64,000 nt of DNA. Origin: Ceratothoa steindachneri (Eukaryota > Arthropoda > Malacostraca > Isopoda > Cymothoidae). The stretch covers positions 128,483,620-128,547,619 of the forward strand of contig OZ018321.1 of assembly GCA_963969495.1 (NCBI GenBank). Reading direction: 5' to 3'. Positions 9,651 through 19,300 of this stretch are shown here, piece after piece (within the stretch, counting starts at the first letter, position 1; every line of letters begins with the position of its first letter). Both the position numbers and the translations under genes were made by a program. The notes beneath the pieces are model-generated. The model was not told the DNA's origin. It searched no databases and was given only the letters and a program-made list of their open reading frames with translations.

Positions 9651-11312
9651 GCATTGAACCGCGTCTCTCGCTATGCCGAAGCGCACAGGTTTCGGTTTTC
9701 TTTGGCCAAGACTAAGGTGGTGCACTTCTGCCGCCATCCACGGCTTCACCCCGACCCAGATTTGGTTCTTAATGGGGTGCGCCTGGATGTGGTTGAGTCG
9801 CACCGTTTCCTTGGTCTTGTATTCGACCGACGCCTCACCTGGGAGGCTCATATTCGCAGCCTTAGGGTCTCTTGTACCCGCGCCATGGACATTCTCCGTT
9901 CCGTGACGTTCAGCGCTTGGGGCGCTGATAGGGCTACCGCCTTACTTTTTTATCAATCCTTTGTTCGCTCGAAGCTCGACTACGGATGCGAGTTTTATGC
10001 ATCCGCAGCCGAGCGTTTATTGCGAAAGGTGGATTCGATCCACCACACCGGCCTGCGCCTTGCGACCGGTGCCTTCCGCACTTCCCCCATTGAGAGCCTG
10101 TTGGTCGATGCTGGGGAGATGCCACTCGCTCTGCGCCGCGTGCAGTGCATCACTCGCCTGTACGCGCGAGCCCGGCGCCTCCCTTAGTCGCCAACAGCTC
10201 TCACTGCATCCGCAGCTGATCTCGATGGTGCCTATGCCGCCGAGAGACGCCAGTCATACCCTAAGCCCTTTGGGTTTAGGGCCAGGAAACTCCTTCGAGA
10301 GGTAGATATAGCTCTCGGGCCGGTGGCGCCCCTGGTTCTGCCCAGGACGCCACCCTGGAGGGTACCACATTTGGCTATTTGTCGCCACGCCTCTGCTCCC
10401 AAAGCTTGTACTGCGCCGGGAGTATTGCGTTCGACCTTTTTGGAGCACACATCGCGTCACGCTGGTACCGTGCCAGTGTATACGGATGGCTCCAAGTCCC
10501 AAGAGGGGGTCGGCTTCCACGCCGTTTCATCTCTGTTTGAAGTCAGCGGGGCTCTACCAGGCGCTGCGTCTGTCTTCACGGCCGAGCTGGTGGCAATACA
10601 CCACTCGGTACGGGAGATAACGCAACGTGCCCGGTTCGGAGACCGGATTGTGATCTATAGCGACTCACAAAGCGCCCTGAGTGATCTCGGGGCATTGGAA
10701 TCTCCGCATACCCTGGTTCGCGAAATCCGTGACGCCACGGTTTTGGCGAGCCGGGCAGATGTCGAGATTATCTTCTGCTGGGTTCCTGGACATGTAGGAA
10801 TTGCGGGGAATGAGCGCGCCGATGAGGGCGCTAAAGAGTCCGCGAGGACTCTGCGCCCGGACCAGCGTTTCGCTCTTCCTCACACCGACTACATGGCAGG
10901 AATACGGGCAGCTCTTCGGACTGCTTGGCAAAGAAGATGGGAGACGGTCGAAGGGAACTTAAAGTTGCGTGCCATTGCGCCGCGACTGTTCCCATGGACC
11001 TATCCCTCAATGCCGCGGCGGCTTCAGGTTGCTTTCTGTTGTCTCCGAATCGGGCACACTCGTGTGACGCATCGCTATCTGGTGGAGCGCTCGCCTGCGC
11101 CCTATTGCAACGACTGCGTCGTCCCCCAGACTGTTCGGCACATTCTTGTCGAATGTCCCAGTCTGGGTGATCTTCGCGCACGACACCTGTCCCGGTACCG
11201 GGATGGGTGGGGTCGCTACCGCCTGTCCCTTGTACTCGGGACGAGTGCGTGCACTTTGACTGGTGGACTTGCTGACTTTTGGGGGGAGGCCGGCCTTCTC
11301 CCTATTATTTAA
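9651..11312 (+). pseudogene. I-like ORF2, C-terminal part (RT thumb, RNase H, Cys/His tail), copy A
   Basis: One frame runs from the truncation point to TAA at 11310-11312 with a single stop, TAG at 10185-10187, where copy B has CAG. It starts after the RT catalytic box with LNRVSRYAEAH and LGLVFDRRLTWEAHI. The RNase H domain follows with VYTDGSKSQEGVGFHAV (Asp), FTAELVAIHHS (Glu), YSDSQSALSDL (Asp) and NERADEGAKESA (Asp), so all four catalytic acids are kept. The C-terminal motif RIGHTRVTH ... PYCNDC ... VRHILVECPSL is complete. The RNase H stretch is the best-preserved one in the window. It has no start of its own and is not expected to be translated. Confidence 0.92.
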
Positions 11313-11468
11313 GCAAGGTTTGTGTTTTGTTTTGTTTTGTTTGTTTGTTTTTTTCCTTTAGTTGCACGCTCCTGCGCCGGGGGGACCTCTCCCCGACGCA
11401 CCAGCTTGCTTCCTTTCCCCATTTTGGGGTGTTTTTTTTCTTTTTTTCTTTAATTTTATTTTAAAGTA

Positions 11469-11523
11469 GCCTAGAACTAGGCCAGTTTTAATACGGCGAC
11501 TAATGCCCAAGTAGGCAGTCGCC
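11469..11523 (+). other. Two 3' UTR hairpins of the I-like family (copy A)
   Basis: GCCTAG-AA-CTAGGC at 11469-11482 forms a 6-bp stem. GGCGACT at 11495-11501 pairs with AGTCGCC at 11517-11523 around a 15-nt loop. Both stand just before the poly(A), where LINE RNAs are often recognised by their RT. The same elements can be found in the other copies. Confidence 0.6.
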
Positions 11524-11562
11524 AGATGAGCTCTTAAAAAAAAAAAAAATCTTCCCCCAGAA

Positions 11563-12410
11563 CGAAACGTCCACGGAATTGCCATTAAAACCTCAAGCCG
11601 CCGTAAGAGCCACGCCCATTAACGATCCCGTAAAGAAAATTTTCTCGACGTCATTTGATCGAATCCAAACCCGCTCTCCCAGTATAGCTTGATAAAGGAT
11701 GACGATGGGACTCCTGTTCCCATCCCCAATGAAACCATGCAACAGGCCGACCTAGCCATAATGGGAAGTTTAAAATTCATTCAGTTGTCATAAAAAGGGT
11801 AGTACGAGTACTTTGTAATACTATCACCAGTTTGTGACGTACTTTGGTAGACCCAATAACCCGAACGTCCGACTCATGCGCTGTAAAGTATTGGTCATCG
11901 AGCACCACTTTAATATTAATTATATCAAGGGTGCCGATAAGGTAAAGCCGCTGTATAACCTGAGTCGAAACTCCCTCGAGGGTTATTCAGCACCCGTTAT
12001 TCTTAAAACCATTCTTCATTTTTTTAGTGTTCCTGTTTTTTGTATATATTTAAGTTCTTAAGCTTTGAAATGTAAGGAAGTAGGTGGCTAGATACCACTT
12101 TAGAGCCAGTCTTCTTTTTTCTTTGGGTAATCGCTGATTTTTTTTTTTGTTTTTATGTTAAATTGGGTATTGTAAAACGTACCCCAGTAAGCTCGCGAGA
12201 CCTATGTCGATCACCTACTTTTGTACACGCGCGCGTGTGCGCCTGAGTTCATAGAAACTTAAGTTAATCGTATGGTTGACCCCAGCTAAGCGCAAGAATC
12301 AGTATTATGGTCTAAGGCATGTATGTATGCTTTTGTTTAAGATGTTTAGTTATTTGTTTTGTATTTCATTGAAGGTCCCTTCCCCTCTTTAACCTCTTTG
12401 AAGTAAGGAA
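11563..12410 (+). pseudogene. Gypsy-1 pol remnant (end of RNase H) and 3' leader
   Basis: After copy A the host element resumes. At about 11834-11995 the frame reads YFGRPNNPNVRLMRCKVLV then FNINYIKGADKVKPLYNLSR. This is the gypsy sequence that follows RNase H (family form: RxxRWxLxLxEYxxxVxYxKGKDNVVADxLSR). Integrase zinc-finger and core are absent. The rest, to the 3' LTR, is T-rich and non-coding; AAGTAAGGAA just before the LTR may be the polypurine tract. A deletion must have joined the protease to this point. Confidence 0.65.
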
Positions 12411-13264
12411 TGTAGGGAAATCGATATCCCACCCTCAAAACTGAGGCCCTGCTCAGTAACCACAACGTCCTGGCATTTTTGGTGGCGTAACCCTATTACT
12501 TAACTCCCCCTCCACTCGCCTCGAAGATCACCAGAAAAGCCTTCGCCCAACCACATAATGCACTAATCATCAGATTTTTGACCCGGTGAGCCAACATTGG
12601 TTAAACCAGCAATATTTCCCCTAAGACTTGGTATTTAATTTTACTTCATATGCGAAATTAGAGGAGCGATAACCCAATGACAGAAGGTGCCTTTAGGGCT
12701 AGGGAAAAGACGCTCTGAGAAAAACCGTTAGAAGAGGAGACTTAATACCGCCGTCCTCATCTCCTCCCTCCATTATTATCCTCACCCAAGTTGGGTTGTG
12801 AAGTGTATATGACGATTACTGCCGAAGAACGTGAAAGATCGAGTTTGCGATCGAGACAACGAAGTCCGGCTAAGTGCCCGGCAACCTTACGAAAGGAACA
12901 CAGAAGAAGCTCATGCTGAGCCAGTTCCTGGTGGCCACACTGAACTTTAAGTTAGCTTGTATTGCGAAACAAGTTCAACTAGCTCTCCTCAGAGAAATCC
13001 CCTATCCTCGTGTACAACAAAACCCAGAGATAGTCCTCGCCATTGAGGAATACCCCAAACTGAACTCCCTCAAGCACTCTCCTTCCTAAAAGGATTCACT
13101 CGTTTGCTTATCACTCGTCAGTGCGAATTATTCCCAGATTAACTCGAAGATTGGAATAAGCATACTTTCCCCGTCCCGCTGTTGAAAACTTAATCAAGGA
13201 GTTTTTGAAGTACTTAACAAACCTCTATGTAAGTACACCACCACTCGATCCTTGCAATACCACG

Positions 13265-13267
<3 letters not shown>
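12411..13267 (+). repeat. 3' LTR of Gypsy-1
   Basis: Begins TGTAGGGAAATCG and ends CCACGACA, so it has the canonical TG...CA ends. It is 857 bp, shorter than the 5' LTR by one ~516-bp block near 13184. Many single-base differences from the 5' LTR show that the insertion is old. Confidence 0.87.

Positions 13268-13341
<74 letters not shown>
13268..13341. repeat. (TA)n microsatellite
   Basis: About 37 uninterrupted TA units between the Gypsy-1 3' LTR and the left arm of PLE-3. It was probably one array with the TA tract at 6139-6173 before Gypsy-1 landed in it. Confidence 0.95.
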
Positions 13342-13345
<4 letters not shown>

Positions 13346-13383
13346 ATTAACACACAGGAAAATGAAAAGATGAATCCAAGCAC

Positions 13384-13396
13384 TTTCGAACTATAT
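13384..13396. repeat. Target-site duplication of I-like copy B
   Basis: TTTCGAACTATAT stands just before the 5' end of copy B and again at 20354-20366 after its poly(A), exactly. It comes from the left arm of PLE-3, and the undisturbed sequence can be read in the inverted right arm near 21475-21487. Confidence 0.95.
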
Positions 13397-13781
13397 CCCC
13401 GTAAGGGGCGCGGCGATTTGCCATCCTGGCCGCCGTGCTGACGGGATCCAGCGCTCCGTCCGGCCCCAGCTTAGCCTCTCTTCCTTCCTTCAGATAGCCC
13501 GATTTCACCCCTACCTCGTCGCTTTTCATACAACCTCTCCCACAACTTTCTCTGGTCAGCCTCTAATTTCACAGGGTAGAATGCTGACCTTCTTCTCAAG
13601 CCAACCACCCCGGATCGGGGCTGAGGGGGGGAGGGGACATTGTTCCCTAACCCCTCAGCTCCGGTTCGGGATGGGGTTTTTTTAACAACCTGCTTCATCC
13701 CCACCCACATCTTCCTCACATCCCTTTTCCTCTCCTCTTCACAACCTATATTTTTTACGCCGTGTCCAAGGTGGAGCCGCC

Positions 13782-13892
13782 ATGCCGAAGGACTGCCAGG
13801 CCACCAGGCGGGAGGGGTGGTCCCGAATGGCGGCGCCTGGCTCTGCCGGGCTTGTAAGCACCTCTCGCAGTGCGGGCAACTGCGAGAGGTGA
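13782..13892 (+). CDS. Candidate uORF, 36 codons, in frame with ORF1
   Basis: The ATG at 13782 has an excellent context (GCCGCCATGC), better than that of ORF1. The frame reads MPKDCQATRREGWSRMAAPG and ends with TGA TGA at 13890-13895. It is in the same frame as ORF1, whose ATG follows 33 nt after the second stop with no further in-frame stop. The last third of the uORF is the 5' strand and loop of a 13-bp hairpin. It could control ORF1 translation by reinitiation or, less likely, give an N-terminally extended ORF1 by readthrough. Seen in copy B only, since the other copies are 5'-truncated. Confidence 0.4.
   Translation: MPKDCQATRREGWSRMAAPGSAGLVSTSRSAGNCER
13859..13891 (+). other. Perfect 13-bp hairpin before ORF1
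   Basis: CACCTCTCGCAGT (13859-13871) and ACTGCGAGAGGTG (13879-13891) pair fully around a 7-nt loop GCGGGCA. It ends at the uORF stop, 37 nt before the ORF1 ATG. The G/C-rich stem should be stable in RNA. Confidence 0.8.
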
Positions 13893-13928
13893 TGAGCTAT
13901 TGCGTCCCGTAATCAAAAGAGGGTCACC

Positions 13929-16385
13929 ATGCCCATGTATGAAAAAAAACAAAAACCCCAACCCCCAACTTCCCCAAAAACATCTACGGAGCCGCCCTCG
14001 GGCAGCTCCACCGAGAAAATGGAGGTCCCCCCCCTTGTGCTTGCGCAAGGGACCCTCCATAATTCTTTAACCGGAGAGGAGGCTTACTCCTCTTCTACGC
14101 CTACGGGTGTAGGGGACTCCCCCTCACCCCCTTCTCTGGAGGTGCTTTCGGGCACCTCCCTATCTCCAGCGGCAGTCCCTCCTTTGCTTTCTAAGGGGAC
14201 TGCCAAGAAAGCCAGCAGGCAGCCCATTGCCGACCGCCCCTCGTGCAAGCGGCTCGGTAGGGCAAACCCCCTTAGGGGGGAGATGGAAGCCAGGCCCCTT
14301 CGGTCGCTTCCCTCAAAAGACCTGCTGGCAAGAATTTTGAACCTTGCTGGGGTCAAGGCCTGTGCCTCCCCACACCACCTGACTAGTGACAATACTGCCA
14401 AGGGGACCTGCGATGTCCTGGGAGGGGATGGCCAACAGGAGGCCCCTCCTGTGATAGACATGGTCCTTGAGGAGACCCAGCCCCAGATGGTAGGGCCTTC
14501 CATGGGGGGGAATTCGGGCTCGGCGCCAAGCACCGAACCCGAATCCGCCCCTATGCAAGGTCCTCCTCAAATGGCTGAGGGCTCCGAGGCAGTAGAAGGA
14601 GGGGAGGGATCTCCTCCGACAGGTGCCCCTACGACAACCAGGACCTTCTCCATTTCGGAGAGGGACCTGGCTGAGGCTGGTCCATCTGGCCTGGGGACTT
14701 CTGCCGGCGGAGGTGAAAAGCGGGTTCATTCCCCGCCCTCCTCTCCTAAACAGAAAAAGACTAAAAAGACTCAAAAGACGAAGAAGACTCGGGGCTCCTC
14801 TCCATCCGCGGGGGCTGCGGGGACGGATGGGTCTGCTACCACTTTGGTAGGCGACCAAGCCAAGATCGGCACATCCGGCCCCTCTACCCCCTCGTGTGCG
14901 GAGCCCATGACTACGACTAAGACCAAGAATGCACAGGGCGGAGCCTCGATGACATCGGGGCCCCTGATTCAGAGGTTACCTGGCGTTTTCGAGCCCGCTG
15001 GCTTCAAACGCTTCCTCGTTATTCGCTCCACTGATGGCACCATGTTGTCCAAGGGCAACATGATCCATCAGAGGAGAGGATTAGCTAGTGCAATTGGTAG
15101 AGAGCCGAAGGTAACCCGTTTCTCGGACGGGAGCCTTCTGGCGAATGCGGCGAATCCCGCCGAGGCGGCCAAGATAAGTGCTCTTCGGACACTTCATGGC
15201 ACCCCGGTGAGTGTGACGCCGCACTCTACCATGAACTTTGTGAAAGGAGTAGTTTATGCGAGGGAACTTGTTGACTACTCCATTGAGGACATCACCCTAG
15301 AGCTGGCCGACCATGGGGCGGTCAAGGTCGAACGTGTGATGAGAAAACAGGGAGGGGCCTCGAGACCCACCCCTACACTCTTCGTCACGTTCGACTGTGA
15401 CAAGCTCCCTGAGTCGGTGCGTGCCGGTTGGTACCGCTACCGCGTGAAGGCATTCGTGCCACTGCCGCGGCGGTGCTATTACTGCCACCGCTTCGGCCAT
15501 ACGAATCGATCATGTAGACGTGCAAAATCGGGGTCACCCGAAGTCTGTGTAAATTGCTCCAAGGTCGCACACGATAAGTCCAAATCGTGTGTGGCCAAGT
15601 GTGTCAATTGCGGAGAGCCGCACCCTGCTTCTTCGAAGCAATGTGGTGCATATCTCCTTGAGAAAGAAATCCTGGCCGTTCAGGCCCAGGATCGACTCTC
15701 ATTCCGCGAGGCAAAGGACTTTGTCCTGGCGCGCCCGGCTCTGCCTGGGACGTCATATGCCTCAATAGTTAGAAAGGCACCCTCTGCTCCTGGCCCATCC
15801 AGGCCAACGAGCACGGTTGTTTCCGCGCCCATTCGGAGCCCTTCTGTGGGCTCTACCCAACGTGGGCGCTCCCCTGGTAAAGCTGGCGGCAAAAAGGGTT
15901 CATACCCTGCCCCGGCTAAAACCAGGGCTCCCCCCTCTTCCCCCAGCGTGACCGTTTCGCGTAAAGCGAAACGGCCACGCGCCTCCACCGAGTCGTTAGA
16001 CTCACAGGAGGCAACACCCCTGAAGATGGTCGCTAGGCCATCTTCCGGGGTTCCTAAAGCTGTTCCCCGAAAGGAGGACAGCAACAAAGTAGCTTCGGCC
16101 CCTTTGCCCACGCCCCGAGGTGGAGCGAGTGGCTCGGAGACGGTGGTTCCTCGAAAAGAGGGCCCCCCGCCTCCGAAGCCGCAACGCCCGCCTAAAGTTT
16201 CGAGGCGGAGGGAGGAAAAGACTCGCATGGCGAGCCCAACCTCCCCCAATAAGTCCTCGAAGGCGACAGCGCCTTCAGCGCTTTGTCCGGCCAACAGCGC
16301 CCGGGGTTCTGCCCCCGGGAAGCGTACGGCCATTCCCGTGAGGGTCTTCAATTCGAGGAGGGCCCCCGCGTCTCCTCCGAGCTAG
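13929..16385 (+). CDS. I-like ORF1, gag-like RNA-binding protein, 818 aa
   Basis: Intact frame with ATG in good context (GTCACCATGC). This protein coats the element RNA and helps its import and priming. Residues 1-340 are low-complexity, Pro/Ser/Gly/Thr-rich with a Lys-rich patch (KQKKTKKTQKTKKTRG) that may act as a nuclear or RNA-binding signal. Residues about 345-515 form a conserved domain (LPGVFEPAGFKRFLVIRSTD to YRVKAFVPLPRR), of the RRM-like kind found before zinc knuckles in I/Jockey ORF1. Three knuckles follow at 516-572: CYYCHRFGHTNRSC, CVNCSKVAHDKSKSC and CVNCGEPHPASSKQC. Then come EKEILAVQAQDRLSFREAKD and a disordered basic Pro/Ser tail to the TAG at 16383-16385. The last ~130 nt overlap ORF2. 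Among the copies only this ORF1 is unbroken. Confidence 0.92.
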   Translation: MPMYEKKQKPQPPTSPKTSTEPPSGSSTEKMEVPPLVLAQGTLHNSLTGEEAYSSSTPTGVGDSPSPPSLEVLSGTSLSPAAVPPLLSKGTAKKASRQPIADRPSCKRLGRANPLRGEMEARPLRSLPSKDLLARILNLAGVKACASPHHLTSDNTAKGTCDVLGGDGQQEAPPVIDMVLEETQPQMVGPSMGGNSGSAPSTEPESAPMQGPPQMAEGSEAVEGGEGSPPTGAPTTTRTFSISERDLAEAGPSGLGTSAGGGEKRVHSPPSSPKQKKTKKTQKTKKTRGSSPSAGAAGTDGSATTLVGDQAKIGTSGPSTPSCAEPMTTTKTKNAQGGASMTSGPLIQRLPGVFEPAGFKRFLVIRSTDGTMLSKGNMIHQRRGLASAIGREPKVTRFSDGSLLANAANPAEAAKISALRTLHGTPVSVTPHSTMNFVKGVVYARELVDYSIEDITLELADHGAVKVERVMRKQGGASRPTPTLFVTFDCDKLPESVRAGWYRYRVKAFVPLPRRCYYCHRFGHTNRSCRRAKSGSPEVCVNCSKVAHDKSKSCVAKCVNCGEPHPASSKQCGAYLLEKEILAVQAQDRLSFREAKDFVLARPALPGTSYASIVRKAPSAPGPSRPTSTVVSAPIRSPSVGSTQRGRSPGKAGGKKGSYPAPAKTRAPPSSPSVTVSRKAKRPRASTESLDSQEATPLKMVARPSSGVPKAVPRKEDSNKVASAPLPTPRGGASGSETVVPRKEGPPPPKPQRPPKVSRRREEKTRMASPTSPNKSSKATAPSALCPANSARGSAPGKRTAIPVRVFNSRRAPASPPS

Positions 16386-19300
16386 GCCTGGAGGGCATAT
16401 TCCTTCAATGGAATTGCCGTGGACTCCGGGCCAACTGGGAGGAGCTGCGGAGGCTCGCCTCATCCCGTTCCCCGTTAGCTATTTTTTTGCAGGAGACCAT
16501 GCTAGGCGCGTGCCCCCTGCCTGCCCTCCCGGGGTATAAGGGTCTTGCGACCCAACCACCGCGGGACGGCCGGGCTGGGGGATGCGCGGTTTACACCCGG
16601 CATGATGTCTCCGTTCTTCCTTTCTCTTTAGATACCTCCTTTCAGGCAGTGGCTGTGCAGCTGCACCTGGATAGGAGGTATACTATCATTTCTGCGTACA
16701 TTCCACCGTCAGCTGACTTCGACGCGGGGGACTTTCGCCGCGTCGTGGCACGGTTGCCGAGGCCCTATCTCTTGCTTGGAGATCTGAACGGCAGGCATCC
16801 TCTCTGGGGAGATTACACCATAAATCCCAGGGGACAAGTCCTTGCCGATCTGATCGAAGAGCTTGAGATGGGTGTCCTAAACGTGGATGAGTTTACGCAT
16901 CACTGTCCGAGAACCGCTTCATTTTCTTGCCTTGACCTATCTTTGTGCTCTTCGGATGCACAGCCTGATTTTGATTGGGGGGTGGTCGATGACCTCCATG
17001 GTAGTGATCACTTTCCCATTCAAATATCATTTTCAGGGCAACTGCCGCCTGAGAGACCACCTCGGTGGTGCTTGGCGCGGGCGCGGTGGCCTGCATTTCA
17101 GGAAATGACTGAATTCTCTATCTCAGTCAAGGAGTTTAGGTCGGTAGATGAGGCCGTCGAGTTCTTCTCCGGCAACCTCATCGCCGTGGGCCTGACTACT
17201 ATTCCTAGGACGTCTGGCCGTTTTGCACGCCGACCACTCCCATGGTGGTCGGCCGAGTGTGAGACGGCCCTCAAACAGAAGCGTTATGCCTACATGCGCT
17301 ATAAGCGCCGCCCGAACGATTTCACCGTCGCTGAATTTCGTCGGGCTAGGGCTAGGTTCCGGTATATTTCGAAGCACGCCCGCCGCTCTTCTTGGCGGGC
17401 ATACGTGTCTTCACTTAACGGGAAGACCCCTTTAGCTGAGGTGTGGAAGCGAGTCAAAAGGATTCGGGGCAAGTTCTCGCAGGACCCCCCTCCCGTTCTC
17501 CAGGAGAATGGGACCGCAATCTCGGACCCCGCGTCCGTGGCGGAATCCTTAGCGACCGCTTTTTCCGCATTCTCTAGCCGTGATGCTGCTCCGCCAGCAT
17601 TCAATGCACGTCGTGATGTCGCGGAAGGCCGCCGGCTGGACTTTACCTCCAGAGGCGGAGAACCCTTCAACGACAAGTTTACTGTGAGTGAGTTGCGTTC
17701 CGCTCTCGCTTCGTGCGCGGACACCGCCCATGGTCCGGACGATGTCCCGTACGCCATGCTTCGACACCTGGGTGAGCGAGGCATGGCCTTTCTATTAGAT
17801 TTGTTCAACAGGATCTGGGTGGAAGGTCTCCTCCCAGACTCCTGGCGAATCGCTACTGTGCTCGCCTTTCGCAAGCCGGGGAGAGATCACTCTACTCCGA
17901 CCGGTTTCCGCCCAATCTCTCTAACCTCTTGCGTTGCAAGTTGATGGAGAAATTGGTAAATGTTAGATTAGCCTATTTCCTGGACAGCGGAGGCCATCTG
18001 TCTTCTGCACAGTGCGGCTTCCGTAAGTTCCACTCCACGTCGGATGCTCTGCTCCGACTGGAAAATGCCGTCTGCGAGGCTTTCCTTCGTAGACAGCACT
18101 ACGCCACGGTGTTTTTTGATCTGGAGAAAGCCTATGATACCGCATGGCGATACGGTATCATGGAGACTCTCCACACGATGGAGGCGAGGGGACGCCTCCC
18201 AATGTTTATATCTGAATTTTTGCGAGATCGTCGATTCCGCGTACGGGTGGGGGGAGCCCTCTCCGGCCCAAAGGAGCACGGAGAGGGTGTTTCGCAGGGA
18301 AGTGTCCTCAGTGTCACACTCTTTGCCCTGAGCATCAACGGCATCACCTCGGTGCTGCCGGAAGATGTTCTCGCTACGCTCTACGTGGACGACCTTTCGA
18401 TCTCTTTTGGCGCGGCCCAGATGCCAACTCTGGAGCGCCGACTCCAACAGGCATTGAACCGCGTCTCTCGCTATGCCGAAGCGCACATGTTTCGGTTTTC
18501 TTTTGCCAAGACTAAGGTGGTGCACTTCTGCCGCCATCCACGGCTTCACCCCGACCCAGATTTGTTTCTTAATGGGGTGCGCCTGGATGTGGTTGAGTCG
18601 CACCGTTTCCTTGGTCTTGTATTCGACCGACGCCTCACCTGGGAGGCTCACATTCGCAGCCTTAGGGTCTCTTGTACCCGCGCCATGGACATTCTCCGTT
18701 CCGTGACGTTCAGCGCTTGGGGCGCTGATAGGGCTACCGCCTTACTTTTTTATCGATCCTTTGTTCGCTCGAAGCTCGACTACGGATGCGAGTTTTATGC
18801 ATCCGCAGCCGAGCGTTTATTGCGGAAGGTGGATTCGATCCACCACACCGGCCTTCGCCTTGCGACCGGTGCCTTCCGCACTTCCCCCATTGAGAGCCTG
18901 TTGGTCGATGCTGGGGAGATGCCACTCGCTCTGCGCCGCGTGCAGTGCATCACTCGCCTGTACGCGCGAGCCCGGCGCCTCCCCCAGTCGCCAACAGCTC
19001 TCACTGCATCCGCAGCTGATCTCGATGGTGCCTATGCCGCCGAGAGACGCCAGTCATACCCTAAGCCCTTTGGGTTTAGGGCCAGGAAACTCCTTCGAGA
19101 GGTAGATATAGCTCTCGGGCCGGTGGCGCCCCTGGTTCTGCCCAGGACGCCACCCTGGAGGGTACCACATTTGGCTATTTGTCGCCACGCCTCTGCTCCC
19201 AAAGCTTGTACTGCGCCGGGAGTATTGCGTTCGATCTTTTTGGAGCACACATCGTGTCACGCTGGTACCGTGCCAGTGTATACGGATGGCTCCAAGTCCC

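Larger units (their letters stand above)
9649..11549 (+). mobile_element. I-like non-LTR retrotransposon copy A, 5'-truncated
   Basis: A 1.9-kb 3' end of the I-like LINE family inserted into Gypsy-1. The left junction starts in the middle of ORF2, at the point equivalent to 18449 in copy B, and the right end is an A-run (11536-11549). A perfect 13-bp target duplication flanks it. It is nearly identical to copy B over its length. Truncation at the 5' end is usual for target-primed reverse transcription. Confidence 0.95.
6175..13267 (+). mobile_element. Ty3/gypsy-like LTR retrotransposon Gypsy-1, internally deleted
   Basis: Two related LTRs (6175-7522 and 12411-13267) face the same way around remnants of gag, an aspartic protease and the tail of the pol RNase H region. 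No RT core (YxDD) and no integrase core can be found, so the element lost most of pol. It is further split by the 1.9-kb I-like copy A (9649-11549). Both outer borders abut (TA)n, so it probably jumped into a TA array; a short target duplication cannot be told apart from the array. gag and protease carry stops and frameshifts. Without copy A it is about 5.2 kb. Its gag and protease resemble those of Gypsy-2 at 51.8 kb. Confidence 0.85.

Noticed and set aside
9285..9851. Minus-strand open frame of 188 codons across the left junction of copy A
   Set aside because: It crosses a transposon insertion junction and a purine-rich tract; no domain can be seen.
14084..14858. Long minus-strand open frames inside I-like ORF1 (149 and 181 codons) and similar ones in copies C and D
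   Set aside because: They are mirror frames of a G/C-rich coding region with strong codon bias; they have no motifs and break in different places between copies.
16283..16385. Classical -1 slippery heptamer in the ORF1/ORF2 overlap
   Set aside because: I read the overlap codon by codon in the ORF1 frame and found no X XXY YYZ heptamer; only C-rich near misses.
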